Shown here: positions 24,380 to 34,900 of the stretch, piece by piece | Layout of the letters: the number at the start of each line of letters is the position of its first letter | Numbering within the stretch: position 1 is the stretch's first letter | NCBI GenBank assembly: GCA_026981615.1 | Contig: JALSIH010000153.1 | Location: forward strand, 1 to 54,053 | Length of the DNA: 54,053 nucleotides | Direction: 5' to 3' | Source of the DNA: Chitinophagales bacterium | GTDB taxonomy: Bacteria > Bacteroidota > Bacteroidia > Chitinophagales > S012-47 | The notes under the pieces: generated by a model | What the model saw: the letters and a program-made list of their open reading frames with translations, nothing else | The model's database searches: none | What the model was told of the DNA's origin: nothing | Position numbers and translations under genes: made by a program

Positions 24380-26740
24380 ATGTGGGAATCTTTATCAATA
24401 TTAATTCTTCGCTATCGCCTCTTTTTTCTGCTGGCGATGTTGGGTTCTACGGGCTTTATGCTCTATCATGCCCTGGATGCCAGCATCACCTATGACTACA
24501 TGACGGTGGTGCCGAAAGATGACCCGGTAGCCGTTAATTTTAAAAAATTTCAGGAGACCTTTGGCGATGACGGCAATGTCATGGTGCTGGCCATTCAAAC
24601 GCCTGACTTCTTTACGAAAGACGTGCTGAACGACTGGTACGGACTGGGCAAAGAGATAAGCCGTATTCACGGCATTGAAGGCATGCTTTCGGTCCCCAAT
24701 GCCACGCTTATCCGGAAGAACAAAGCCAAAAAGGCATTTGAGGCCTTTCCGTTGATGGATCGCCCGCTGAAAAGCCAGCATGAAGCCGACAGTCTCCGGG
24801 AAGTCTTTTTTACACTGCCATTTTACGACAAGCTGATATACAATCGCGAGACACATACCTCGCTTATGGCCGTCAACTTCAGCAAAACGGTGCTGGATTC
24901 GAAAGAGCGCCTGGCGGTGGTGGACTCCATCCAGGGGCTGGCAGAATCTTTTGGTGATGCGCATCAGATCAAAATTCATTTTTCCGGCCTGCCTTTTATC
25001 AGAACCTACAACATGCGAACCATCTCGCATGAGTTGGAACTCTTTCTCATTCTGGCCATGGTCATTGTGGCCATTATCCTCTTTTTGCTCTTTCGCAATG
25101 TGTTTGCCGTGGTCTTCCCGCTTTTTGTGGTTATTTCGGGGGCCATCTGGTCCATGGGGACCCTCTCTCTTATAGGCTTTAAAATCACGGTATTGACGGG
25201 CCTTATTCCCACCCTCATTGTGGTCATCGGCATTCCCAACACCATCTATCTGCTAAATAAGTACCATACGGAGTTCAAAAAACACGGCAACAAGCAAAAA
25301 GCCCTGATGCGAACCATCTCAAGGATCGGGCAGAATACCTTTTTTACCAATCTGACCACCGCCATCGGTTTTGGTGTTTTTGCCTTTACCGATACCAAGC
25401 TGCTGACCGAATTCGGCATCGTGGCTTTTTTAAATATCATGGCCACTTTCCTTATCAGCATCATTGCCATACCTGTATTTTACAGCTATCTGCCCGAGCC
25501 CAATCTCAGGCAGATGGTTCACCTCGACCGCAAGCTGCTCAACCGCATTCTCGACAAGTTTGAGTATTGGAGTCTGCATTATCGCAAGGCCATCTTTACG
25601 GTTTTTGTATTGATCCTGCTAATTGCTGCCGGGGGCCTGCTGAAGCTGAAGGCCGAAGGGTACATTCTGGATGATGTGTCGCACCAGTCGAGTGTGTACA
25701 AGGATTTGAAATTCATTGAGAAGAACTTCAGGGGGATCATGCCCTTTGAGGTGATGATCAGCTCAAAAGGAAAGGAAAAAGTGACCGACCTCTCATTTAT
25801 TCAGAAACTCGATAAGGTGGTCGATACCCTGGAAAAAGAAGCGGTGCTCTCAAAGCCGCTGGCCATCTCCGAAGCCTACAAGTTTATGATGCAGGCTTAT
25901 TACAACGGCAACCCCCGCTTTTACCGCCTGCCGACCCAGTTTCTCATCAATCAGAATCCCCTGCTTCGCTCCTACCTGAAAAATATCAAAATCGACAGCA
26001 GCCTGGGCAAATCGGTTACCTACATCAGCAAGGACAAGAAATCGACACGGATAAGCAGCAAGGTGGCCGATATCGGGTCGGACAGCATGCCCAAACTGGT
26101 GGCCCGCCTGATCCCCGAAATTCAAAAAGTATTTGCAGCCGACAAATACGAGACGATCATTACGGGAACCAGCATCATCGCCACCAAGGGCTTCAACTTT
26201 TTGATTGACGGCCTCATCTACAGCGTGGTCATTGCCTTTATTGCCATCTCTCTGATTATGGCCTATCTCTTCCGCTCATTCCGCATGCTGAGCCTCTCGC
26301 TGCTGCCCAATATCTTTCCCCTTATCATCACAGCGGGCATCATGGGCTATTTTGATATTGCCCTCAAGCCAAGTACCGTTTTGGTCTTCAGTGTGGCTTT
26401 CGGAATCTCCGTGGATTACACGATTCATTTTTTGGCAAAGTACCGGCAGGAGCTCAAGCGCCACGTATGGGATGTGGAAAAAACCGTATTGGAGTCCATG
26501 AAAGAGACGGGGGTGAGCATGCTCTATACTTCGCTTATCCTTTTCTTCGGATTTATCATTTTTACTCTTTCGGAGTTTGAAGGGACGGCCAATCTGGGCC
26601 GGATGACCTCCATCACCCTGATTGTGGCCCTGCTCAGCAATCTGCTTTTCCTGCCCTCGCTGCTTATTTGGATAGGCCGTTCGGAGCAAAAGAAAAATGC
26701 GGAAGAGAATGATGATTCAAGTGCAGATTCCATTTCCTGA
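24380..26740 (+). CDS. RND/MMPL-family transporter
   Basis: The 786-residue inner-membrane protein has two halves of the RND type. Each has one membrane segment, a large external loop and a cluster of five more membrane segments: MWESLSILILRYRLFFLLAM then residues about 225-370 (HELELFLILAMVIVAIILFL, IPNTIYLLNKYHTEFKKHG), and from about 400 a second half with IYSVVIAFIAISLIMAYLFR and FSVAFGISVDYTIHFLAKYR. The substrate is unknown; family members move lipids or drugs, sometimes with proton drive (inference). It is 26 nt upstream of ileS. The MMPL family includes hopanoid and glycolipid carriers, so a lipid substrate is possible. Confidence 0.87.
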   Translation: MWESLSILILRYRLFFLLAMLGSTGFMLYHALDASITYDYMTVVPKDDPVAVNFKKFQETFGDDGNVMVLAIQTPDFFTKDVLNDWYGLGKEISRIHGIEGMLSVPNATLIRKNKAKKAFEAFPLMDRPLKSQHEADSLREVFFTLPFYDKLIYNRETHTSLMAVNFSKTVLDSKERLAVVDSIQGLAESFGDAHQIKIHFSGLPFIRTYNMRTISHELELFLILAMVIVAIILFLLFRNVFAVVFPLFVVISGAIWSMGTLSLIGFKITVLTGLIPTLIVVIGIPNTIYLLNKYHTEFKKHGNKQKALMRTISRIGQNTFFTNLTTAIGFGVFAFTDTKLLTEFGIVAFLNIMATFLISIIAIPVFYSYLPEPNLRQMVHLDRKLLNRILDKFEYWSLHYRKAIFTVFVLILLIAAGGLLKLKAEGYILDDVSHQSSVYKDLKFIEKNFRGIMPFEVMISSKGKEKVTDLSFIQKLDKVVDTLEKEAVLSKPLAISEAYKFMMQAYYNGNPRFYRLPTQFLINQNPLLRSYLKNIKIDSSLGKSVTYISKDKKSTRISSKVADIGSDSMPKLVARLIPEIQKVFAADKYETIITGTSIIATKGFNFLIDGLIYSVVIAFIAISLIMAYLFRSFRMLSLSLLPNIFPLIITAGIMGYFDIALKPSTVLVFSVAFGISVDYTIHFLAKYRQELKRHVWDVEKTVLESMKETGVSMLYTSLILFFGFIIFTLSEFEGTANLGRMTSITLIVALLSNLLFLPSLLIWIGRSEQKKNAEENDDSSADSIS

Positions 26741-26766
26741 AAACATAAAGACAAGGACCTGAAGCA

Positions 26767-29700
26767 ATGAAGGAAAGCAAAAAATACCGTGAAATAAAGC
26801 AACTGAACCTTCCTCAGATTGACAAAGAGATAGCTGCATTTTGGGAAGCGGAGAAAATCTTTGAGAAGAGCGTGAGCAGTCGCGAGGGGAAGGAAAACTT
26901 TGTCTTTTATGAAGGTCCTCCCTCGGCCAACGGGATGCCCGGTATCCATCATGTGCTCTCGCGCACCATCAAGGACCTCTTTTGCCGTTATAAAACCATC
27001 AAAGGCTTCAAGGTTGAGCGCAAGGGCGGTTGGGATACGCACGGCCTGCCTGTAGAGCTGAGCGTAGAGAAAATGCTCGGGATCAGCAAAGAGGACATCG
27101 GAAAGAAAATTTCCATAGCCGAGTTCAACCGCATTTGCCGTGAGCAGGTGATGAAGTACAAAGGGGTTTGGGACAAATTGACCCGCGAGATGGGTTACTG
27201 GGTCGACCTGGATGACCCATACATTACTTTCAAGAACGAATACATCGAGACCCTCTGGTATCTGCTGAAGCAGCTCTATGCCAAGGGGCTGCTTTACAAA
27301 GGATATACCATACAGCCTTTTTCACCGGCAGCCGGCACGGGGCTGAGCTCGCACGAACTCAACCTGCCGGGAAGCTACCGTCCGGTGAAGGATACCACGG
27401 TGGTGGCCCAGTTTGAACTCAAAGACAAGCCCGGTGAATATCTGCTGGCATGGACGACCACGCCCTGGACCCTCCCTTCCAACACGGCTTTGGCAGTGGG
27501 CCGTAAAATCCGCTACGTGAAGGTGAAAAGCTTCAACAAATACACCCGCCTGCCGATTGCCGTCTATCTGGCCGAAGAGCGCCTGCCGGCATATTTCAGC
27601 GAGAAGAACGGATACGTAGAAGTGCAGTCGGAAAGCGATTTGAAAAAGTTCGGGGAAGACGGGAAAGCCATTCCTTATTACGTAGCCGGGCGGCTTACCG
27701 GCAGCGAAATGGAAGGCTGGCGCTACCGGCAGCTCATGCCCTATGCGCAACCCGAAGAGGGAGATGCCTTTCGTGTGATTATCGGTGATTTTGTGACCAC
27801 CGAAGAGGGAACAGGCATTGTGCATATCGCTCCGAGCTTTGGGTCGGATGACCTGAGAGTAGCCCGGAAAAACGGCATAGGCACACTTACCCTTGTAGAC
27901 CGCAGCGGAAAGTTTGTCGACCGTGTGCATGATTTTGCAGGGCGCTATGTCAAAAACTACAAGGACGAAGAAGACTACAAGCCCGTGGATATTGACATCG
28001 TAGTGAAGCTCAAAGGCGAAAACAAGGCTTTTGATATTGAAAAATACGAACACAATTATCCGCATTGCTGGCGCACGGATAAGCCGGTTATTTACTACCC
28101 GATGAACTCCTGGTTTATCAAAACCACGGCCTATAAAGAGCGCATGGCCGAGCTCAACCGAACGATCAACTGGCAGCCGCCTTCGACCGGAACCGGACGC
28201 TTTGGCAACTGGCTTGAGAATCTGGTAGACTGGAACCTCTCGAGGAGCCGCTACTGGGGCACCCCGTTGCCGGTCTGGGTTTCGGAAGGCGAGGATAAAG
28301 GCAGCCCCGAGGCGAAGGAGGTGAAAGTGATCGGCTCCATTGCGGAATTGCGCGAGGAAGTGAAAAAATCCGTGGCGGCCGGCTTTATGGAGAAAGAACT
28401 GCCCGAAGAAATTGACCTGCACCGTCCCTATGTTGATGAAATCGTACTGGTGTCTGACAGCGGCAAAAGAATGTTCAGGGAGCCCGACCTCATCGATGTC
28501 TGGTTTGACAGCGGAGCCGTGCCCTATGCCCAGTGGCATTATCCTTTTGAAAACAAAGACAGCTTTGACCGGCACTTTCCGGCCGATTTCATTGCCGAAG
28601 GAGTGGATCAGACAAGGGGCTGGTTTTTTACGCTGCATGCCCTTGCTGTCATGCTTTTTGACTCGGTGGCCTACAAAAACGTGGTGAGCAACGGACTGGT
28701 GCTTGACCGCGAAGGCAACAAAATGTCGAAGCGCCTGGGCAATGCCATTGATCCCTTTCTGATGCTCGAAACACACGGAGCCGATGCGGTTCGCTGGTAT
28801 CTCATGCACAACTCGCAGCCCTGGGACAATGTGAAATTCGACCCCTCGGGCGTAGAAGCCGTAAAAAGAAAATTCTTTGCCACGCTCTTCAATACCTACT
28901 CCTTTTTTGCACTCTATGCCAACATTGACGGCTTCAGATACCGGGAAGAGGAAATTCCGCTTGAAAGGCGACCTGAAATTGACCGGTGGATCATTTCGCT
29001 GCTTAACAGCCTGATCAGGGAAGTGGACGCTTATCTTGAGGCGTACGAGCCGACCCGTGCGGCACGGGCCATCCAATCTTTTGTAGTCGATCATCTGAGC
29101 AACTGGTATGTCCGGCTGAGTCGCAAAAGATTCTGGAAAGGAGCCTACAACGAAGACAAAATATCGGCCTACCAGACCCTCTATGCAGTGCTCGAAAGTG
29201 TGGCCGTCATGATGTCGCCCACGGCCCCCTTCTTCTCCGAGTTTTTGTTCAAAAGCCTCAATGCCGTGAGCCAGCGAAGGAAAGAAGAATCGGTTCATCT
29301 GAGCAACTTTCCGGCAAGCGACCCGGAGGCCATTGACAAAAAACTGGAAGAACGCATGCAGCTTGCCCAGGATATCTCATCGCTGGTTCTCTCGCTGCGC
29401 AAAAAAGTGAATATTAAAGTAAGGCAGCCCCTGCAGAAAATACTGATACCGGTACAGAACGAGTCCTTCAGAGAGCAGCTGGAGCGGGTGGCTCCCATCA
29501 TTCTTGCCGAGGTAAATGTGAAGGAAATCGAGTATGTAAGCGATACCTCGGGCATTGTCAAAAAGAGAGTAAAACCCGACTTCAAAAAACTGGGGCCCAG
29601 GCTCGGACGTCAAATAAAGGAACTTGCCCGTGTTTTGGGGAACTTAAGTCAGGAAGAGATCGTAGATTTTGAAAGTTCCGGCCAAATCACCCTGAAAATT

Positions 29701-30081
29701 CCGGATCAGGAATTGACGATCACAACGGATGAAGTGGAAATCCTCTCGGAGGACATTCCGGGCTGGCTGGTAGCCAACCTGGGCGAACTGACGGTAGCGC
29801 TGGATATCAACCTGAGCGAAGAGCTCGAAGATGAAGGCTTGGCGAGGGAACTGGTGAATAAAATCCAGCGCCTGAGAAAAGAGAGCGGACTGAATGTGAC
29901 CGACCGCATAAAATTGAAAATTGCGGGAGATGAGAAAATAAAACGCAGCGTAAATCGCTTCAAAAACTATATTTGCAGCGAAGTGCTGGCCTCTGACGTT
30001 GAATTTCAGGATCATCTGCCCCGGGGTACAAAGATTGACATCAACGATAAAGAGGTTTTAATTCAATTAGACAAGGCTTAA
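26767..30081 (+). CDS. ileS: Isoleucine-tRNA ligase
   Basis: Attaches isoleucine to tRNA(Ile) and edits mischarged valine. The 1104-residue protein has the class I signature PSANGMPGIHHVLSR (HIGH variant GIHH) at about 50-65, a CP1 editing domain at about 180-400 (WTTTPWTLPSNTALAVG), and the KMSKS variant NKMSKRLGNAIDPF near residue 655, followed by an anticodon-binding domain. At over 1000 residues with the C-terminal extension it is of the long type seen in Bacteroidota, archaea and eukaryotes; that type is often insensitive to mupirocin (family knowledge). It is 26 nt after the transporter and 8 nt before the DksA-like gene. Confidence 0.97.
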   Translation: MKESKKYREIKQLNLPQIDKEIAAFWEAEKIFEKSVSSREGKENFVFYEGPPSANGMPGIHHVLSRTIKDLFCRYKTIKGFKVERKGGWDTHGLPVELSVEKMLGISKEDIGKKISIAEFNRICREQVMKYKGVWDKLTREMGYWVDLDDPYITFKNEYIETLWYLLKQLYAKGLLYKGYTIQPFSPAAGTGLSSHELNLPGSYRPVKDTTVVAQFELKDKPGEYLLAWTTTPWTLPSNTALAVGRKIRYVKVKSFNKYTRLPIAVYLAEERLPAYFSEKNGYVEVQSESDLKKFGEDGKAIPYYVAGRLTGSEMEGWRYRQLMPYAQPEEGDAFRVIIGDFVTTEEGTGIVHIAPSFGSDDLRVARKNGIGTLTLVDRSGKFVDRVHDFAGRYVKNYKDEEDYKPVDIDIVVKLKGENKAFDIEKYEHNYPHCWRTDKPVIYYPMNSWFIKTTAYKERMAELNRTINWQPPSTGTGRFGNWLENLVDWNLSRSRYWGTPLPVWVSEGEDKGSPEAKEVKVIGSIAELREEVKKSVAAGFMEKELPEEIDLHRPYVDEIVLVSDSGKRMFREPDLIDVWFDSGAVPYAQWHYPFENKDSFDRHFPADFIAEGVDQTRGWFFTLHALAVMLFDSVAYKNVVSNGLVLDREGNKMSKRLGNAIDPFLMLETHGADAVRWYLMHNSQPWDNVKFDPSGVEAVKRKFFATLFNTYSFFALYANIDGFRYREEEIPLERRPEIDRWIISLLNSLIREVDAYLEAYEPTRAARAIQSFVVDHLSNWYVRLSRKRFWKGAYNEDKISAYQTLYAVLESVAVMMSPTAPFFSEFLFKSLNAVSQRRKEESVHLSNFPASDPEAIDKKLEERMQLAQDISSLVLSLRKKVNIKVRQPLQKILIPVQNESFREQLERVAPIILAEVNVKEIEYVSDTSGIVKKRVKPDFKKLGPRLGRQIKELARVLGNLSQEEIVDFESSGQITLKIPDQELTITTDEVEILSEDIPGWLVANLGELTVALDINLSEELEDEGLARELVNKIQRLRKESGLNVTDRIKLKIAGDEKIKRSVNRFKNYICSEVLASDVEFQDHLPRGTKIDINDKEVLIQLDKA

Positions 30082-30089
30082 AAAAGGAA

Positions 30090-30482
30090 ATGCTTATGAG
30101 TACGGAAAAAATAGAAAAAAGCAGATATAGCGATCAGGAATTGCAGGAATTCAAAGATTTGATCATGCAAAAACTGGAGTCGGCACGCAAAGAACTGAGC
30201 TACCTGCAGGATCAGATCAGCAATGCCGGCAACGGTACGAGCGACACCTCCGCTAAATTCAACGGCATAGAGGATGGTGTGGATATGATGGAAAAGGAAT
30301 ACCTGACCCAGATGGCTTCGCGCCAGATACAATTTATCAAGCATCTCGAAAATGCACTCATTCGCATTGAAAACAAAACCTATGGCATTTGCAGGGAAAC
30401 GGGCAAGCTGATCAGCAAGGAAAGACTGCGTGCCGTACCTCATGCCACCCTGAGCATTGAAGCCAAAAAACGAAAAAAATAA
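30090..30482 (+). CDS. DksA/TraR-like protein without full zinc site
   Basis: The 130-residue protein begins with a helical coiled-coil-like region (SDQELQEFKDLIMQKLESAR) and ends with YGICRETGKLISKERLRAVP, the Bacteroidota form of the DksA C-terminal motif. Only one cysteine of the four expected zinc ligands is present, the second position of the usual pair being Thr/Gly. Whether it acts on RNA polymerase as E. coli DksA does is not known. Start ATG 30090 and a second ATG 30096 are both possible. It sits between ileS (8 nt) and lspA (11 nt), a conserved trio in the phylum. Confidence 0.82.
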   Translation: MLMSTEKIEKSRYSDQELQEFKDLIMQKLESARKELSYLQDQISNAGNGTSDTSAKFNGIEDGVDMMEKEYLTQMASRQIQFIKHLENALIRIENKTYGICRETGKLISKERLRAVPHATLSIEAKKRKK

Positions 30483-30493
30483 AAGCATCCGGA

Positions 30494-31162
30494 TTGAAAA
30501 CCTGGCAGAAGTCCGTATTGATTGTCCTGGGCGTTTTGATCATTGATCAGGTACTGAAATTTTGGGTGAAAACCCACATGTATCTGGGTGAAGATATCCC
30601 CGTATTGGACGGCTTCTTCAAACTGCATTTTATTGAAAACGAAGGCATGGCATTCGGCATGTCATGGGGGCCCGATCACGGGAAGCTGGCACTCACGCTT
30701 TTTCGCCTTGTGGCGGTCATATTCATCGCTTATTTGCTTCATCGAGTGATACGCAATAGGAAACCCCTCGGCCTCGTAATCAGCCTCTCCCTCATTCTGG
30801 CCGGAGCACTCGGAAATATTATCGACAGCCTTTTTTACGGGATGATTTTCAGTGCCAGCCAGTGGGGCAGCTATCAGCCGGCTCTCTTTCTGCCTCCCGG
30901 TGGCGGCTACGCAGCGCTCTTTCACGGCAAAGTGGTCGACATGCTTTTTTTCCCCTTGATAGAAGGGGTTTATCCCCGGTGGCTTCCCTTTCTCGGTGGG
31001 CGCGAGTTTCTCTTTTTTCGCCCTGTCTTTAACATTGCCGATTCATCCATTACTATCGGGGTGTTTATTATCCTGATTTTTCAAAAACGATTTTTCGCTC
31101 ATAAAGAGGAGCATGAGGAGAAAGAGGGGCAGGAAGAAGCTCCGCTTCATTCCGAGAGGTGA
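30494..31162 (+). CDS. lspA: Lipoprotein signal peptidase with enlarged loop
   Basis: Aspartic protease that removes the signal peptide from prolipoproteins in the inner membrane. The 222 residues start at TTG 30494 (MKTWQKSVLIVLGVLIIDQV), with no ATG nearby. Conserved motifs are FIENEGMAFGM, SLILAGALGNIIDSLFYG, GKVVDMLFF and RPVFNIADSSITIGVFI; the catalytic aspartates lie in VVDM and NIADS. At 222 residues it is longer than typical LspA (about 160) owing to an inserted loop between membrane helices (GMIFSASQWGSYQPALFLPP) and a charged tail (HKEEHEEKEGQEEAPLHS), both known from Bacteroidota. It is expected to process GldH and GldD. Confidence 0.93.
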   Translation: MKTWQKSVLIVLGVLIIDQVLKFWVKTHMYLGEDIPVLDGFFKLHFIENEGMAFGMSWGPDHGKLALTLFRLVAVIFIAYLLHRVIRNRKPLGLVISLSLILAGALGNIIDSLFYGMIFSASQWGSYQPALFLPPGGGYAALFHGKVVDMLFFPLIEGVYPRWLPFLGGREFLFFRPVFNIADSSITIGVFIILIFQKRFFAHKEEHEEKEGQEEAPLHSER

Positions 31163-31938
31163 TCGAGCAGAAAATCGAACTGTAAGAGGGCGTCTGCCAC
31201 CTGCTCGGGGTCTTCGAGCATCGACATATGCCCGGCCCCTTCGATAATTTTTACCGAGGATATATCGGGATAAACGGCCTGGCGGATATTGTCATTCAGC
31301 GGAATGAGCGCATCTTCGGTACCCATCACAAAGAGCCCCGGAATGCGAAGTTGCCGCAAGAGTTTTTCCCTCTTGCTTCGCAAGCGCATGGCTTTCAGAT
31401 AGCGAAGAATCACATCCGGGTCAATGTGCCTGTTTTCTTTGATCAAACGGGCCACCTCCCCGGCTTTTCTCACCCTGAACGCTTCGGAAAACAAACCCGG
31501 GATGGATTCCCGGAGATAGGGAATGCTTCCGTGGCCGGCCACAAATCGCTCCACCCGCAGGCGCTCGGCCTTTTTCTCCTCACTGTCGGCATAGGCATGG
31601 GAGTGAATGAGTCCGAGTCCGAGAAGATTTTCTCCGTACTTGCGGGCATATTCCAGCGCGATATACCCGCCCAGCGAGTGCCCCAGCAGTACAAAGGGCC
31701 CCGGCAGCTGCCGGCCGGCCCATCGATGCAGCCAGCTGCTCAGGGCTTCCATGGTGAGCACCTCGTGCAGGGCAGGGGTGCTGCCGAAGCCGGGCAGGTC
31801 GGGCGTGTGGAGCGAAAGCCGGTCTCCCAAAACGACCCTGCATTTGTCCCAAATGCGATGATCGAGACAAAAGCCGTGCAATAGCACATATTGGCGCCTG
31901 CCTTTCTTCTCTTCCTGCTCTGCTTTGCTCCTGTCCAT
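31147..31938 (-). CDS. Alpha/beta hydrolase
   Basis: The 263-residue single-domain hydrolase carries the oxyanion region LLHGFCLDHRIWD, the nucleophile elbow LLGHSLGGYIALEYA (Ser), the acid residue in MGTEDALIPL and the final histidine in EGAGHMSMLEDPEQVA. A complete catalytic triad is visible. The fold is shared by esterases, peptidases and other enzymes, so no substrate can be given. The 3' end overlaps lspA by 16 nt in convergent orientation. Its promoter region holds TAATTTTG at 31972-31979, close to the amidohydrolase promoter on the other strand. Confidence 0.85.
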   Translation of the reverse strand: MDRSKAEQEEKKGRRQYVLLHGFCLDHRIWDKCRVVLGDRLSLHTPDLPGFGSTPALHEVLTMEALSSWLHRWAGRQLPGPFVLLGHSLGGYIALEYARKYGENLLGLGLIHSHAYADSEEKKAERLRVERFVAGHGSIPYLRESIPGLFSEAFRVRKAGEVARLIKENRHIDPDVILRYLKAMRLRSKREKLLRQLRIPGLFVMGTEDALIPLNDNIRQAVYPDISSVKIIEGAGHMSMLEDPEQVADALLQFDFLLDHLSE

Positions 31939-31960
31939 GCCTGCAATGGTGTTTTTATCT

Positions 31961-31979
31961 TATTTTAGAATCAAAATTA
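31961..31979. promoter_or_regulatory. Overlapping divergent -7 boxes of hydrolase and amidohydrolase genes
   Basis: The minus strand has TAATTTTG (31979 down to 31972), a perfect TAnnTTTG box for the alpha/beta hydrolase. The plus strand has TATTTTAG (31961-31968), one mismatch from the consensus, for the amidohydrolase gene at 31987. The two lie within 20 bp, so the divergent promoters may exclude each other. Confidence 0.42.
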
Positions 31980-31986
31980 GCGATTT

Positions 31987-34900
31987 ATGAGGCAGTTTTT
32001 CACGGCCCTGCTGCTGACGGGCACACTTTTCATGCAGGGGCAGGGGCTTTTTCCGGTCAACGGGGTGGCCGACCCGCGCAGCGGTCATTATGCCTTCATC
32101 CATGCGGTCATTCATGTGGATCATCAGAATGTAATCCCCAACGGAACGCTGATCATCCGTGAGGGGCGCGTGGTCGAAGTGCTCGATCACTCCGGAGAGC
32201 CCCCCGAAGGGGCGGTGGTGATCGATCTGGCCGGCCGTCATATCTATCCGGGTTTCATTGATCTTTATTCTGCTTACGGCATGCCTCCGGAAAGCGATAA
32301 AGCGGAGCCGGGAAACGGGCCTCCGCAATATGAAAGCGAAAAAAGAGGGCCTTTCGGATGGAATGAAGCCGTCAGAGCCTATGTAAAAGCGGCCGAACTT
32401 TTTCAGGCGGATAAAAAAGAAGCCCGGAAATACAAAGAGGCCGGATTTACCACCCTGCTCGTGCAGCCCCATGACGGCATTGTGCAGGGCAGTGCCGCAT
32501 TGATGGACCTCTCGGGGCGGAGAGCCGAAGAATCCGTTATCCGGCCCGAAGCGGCCGCCTCCTATTCCTTTGACAAGGGCAGCAGCCGGCAATTGACACC
32601 CAACTCGCTGATGGGATCCGTAGAGCTGCTGCGGCAAAGTTTCTACGATGCCCGCTGGTATGAACGGGCCGGGCGACTTCCCGCCACACCCTTCGATGCC
32701 AACCTCGAAGCGCTGACAGGGTTGATGCAACTGCCTGCAATATTCAAAGTAGAAGATAAATTATCCGCTCTGAGGGCCGGAGCGCTTTCCCGGGAGTTTG
32801 CCCTTCCCTTCATCATCATGGGCAACGGTGACGAATATCAGGCACTCGATGCCATTGCCGAACTCGACCTGCCCTTTATCCTGCCCCTGCATTTTCCGCT
32901 TCCCTATGATCTGAGCGATCCGCTGGCAATGGAATATGTGCCCTGGGTAAAACTCAAGCACTGGCAGATGGCACCGTACAATCCGAGAATTCTTTACGAA
33001 AAGGGAGTGCCTTTTGCAATGAGCATGGCAGAGAATGAATCGGGGGCCGATTTCCTGAAAATGCTGCGCAGGGTGGTGCGCCTCGGCTTGCCCGACAGCG
33101 CGGCCCTCAAAGCCCTGACCTTCACACCTGCACGGCTCCTGGGTATGGAGCGGGAAATCGGAAGCCTCTATGCGGGCAAGTGGGCCAGCTTTTTCATCAG
33201 CAGCGGAAATATATTTGAAGACGGCAGCCTTGTACTCGAAAGCTGGTCACGGGGCATCCGCTCGCTTGTGAATGAAGCACTTCCCTCCGTTCTGACCGGC
33301 TCCTACGAGCTCTTTTTCGGAAAGGATACACTTTGGTTTGATCTGGAAAATAAGGAAGGCAGCCCCGTAGTGAAGAATTTGCAGCCCGATACGGTATTCT
33401 CATCCATGAAAATACGCTTTGACCGGGGGGTGATTGTCTTTCAGCTTAATGTAAAACGCGATACGCAGGAGGGCACCTTATTTGCCACGGGCCGTATCCA
33501 TGAGCGCAGCTGGCAGGGGAAAATCAAATTGCTCAACGGAGACTATGGCAGTTGGAAAGCCGCGCACCTGACACTTGCAGCGGAGGAAGCCGATACAAGC
33601 CTGGCAGACTCGCAGCCCTCTGCTTCGACAAAAAAGCCGGTGATACCGCCATTTCTTCGCTATCCGTTCAGCCCCTACGGTTTTGACACTCTGCCCGCAC
33701 AGGAAAAAGTGCTGATAAAAAATGCCCGTGTGTGGACCAATGAGGCCGGGGGAATACTGGAAAACACGGACGTGCTGATTGAGGGAGGCATCATCGTGGC
33801 CATCGACAGCGGATTGACGGCAAGTGATGCCAGAGTGATTGATGCCGGGGGTATGGAATTGACATCGGGCATTATTGACGAGCACTCGCATATGGCTGTC
33901 AGCGGTGGAGTGAATGAAGGAACCCTGGCCAGCAGTTCGGGGGTGCGCATTGCCGATGTGCTCAACAGCGAAGACGTGAATATCTACAGGCAACTGGCGG
34001 GCGGGGTCACTTGCAGCCAGATTCTGCACGGATCGGCAAACCCCATCGGAGGACAATCGGCTTTGATAAAATTGCGATGGGGCGCTTATCCTTCGGCTTT
34101 GAAAATTGAAAATGCCGCTCCTTTCATAAAATTTGCTTTGGGAGAAAATGTAAAGCAATCGAACTGGGGCGATCGTTTCCGGTCGCGCTATCCGCAGTCG
34201 CGCATGGGGGTCGAACAGTTTTTCTACGACAATTTCCACCGTGCCGAGGCCTATGTGCGCGAGTGGAATGAATACTATGCCCTCAGCAAGCGCGAGCAGC
34301 AAAACCGCTTGCCGCCCCGGAGAGACCTCAGGCTGGAAGCGCTGGCCGAGGTATTGCACGGAGAGCGCTTTATCACTTGCCACTCCTATGTGCAGAGCGA
34401 GATCAATATGCTGCTCAAAGTGGCGGATTCCTTTCATTTTCGCTTAAACACATTTACACACATTCTCGAAGGCTACAAAGTGGCCGATAAGCTGAAAGCC
34501 CATGGAGCCGGTGCCTCTACTTTCTCCGACTGGTGGGCCTATAAATTTGAAGTACGGGATGCCATACCCTACAATGCCGCTTTGCTGGTGAAAACGGGCG
34601 TGACAACGGCTATCAACTCGGACGACCGCGAGATGGCCCGCAGACTCAATCAGGAAGCAGCCAAGACCATTAAATACGGAGGATTGAGCGAAGAAGAAGC
34701 CTGGAAAACCGTCACACTCAACCCCGCCACGCTGCTTCAGATCAACCACCGGACAGGCAGCATCAAGGTGGGCAAAGATGCCGACCTGGTGCTTTGGTCG
34801 GGCAATCCGCTTTCGATTTACAGCAAAGCCATGATGACCTTTGTGGATGGCCGCCTGCTTTTTGACCGCTCACGCGATGCTTATCTGCGCAGGCGCATTC

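Noticed and set aside
27322-29298. 658-codon minus-strand ORF opposite ileS
   Set aside because: It is antisense to the central part of ileS; its residues match no family and the ileS frame is intact.
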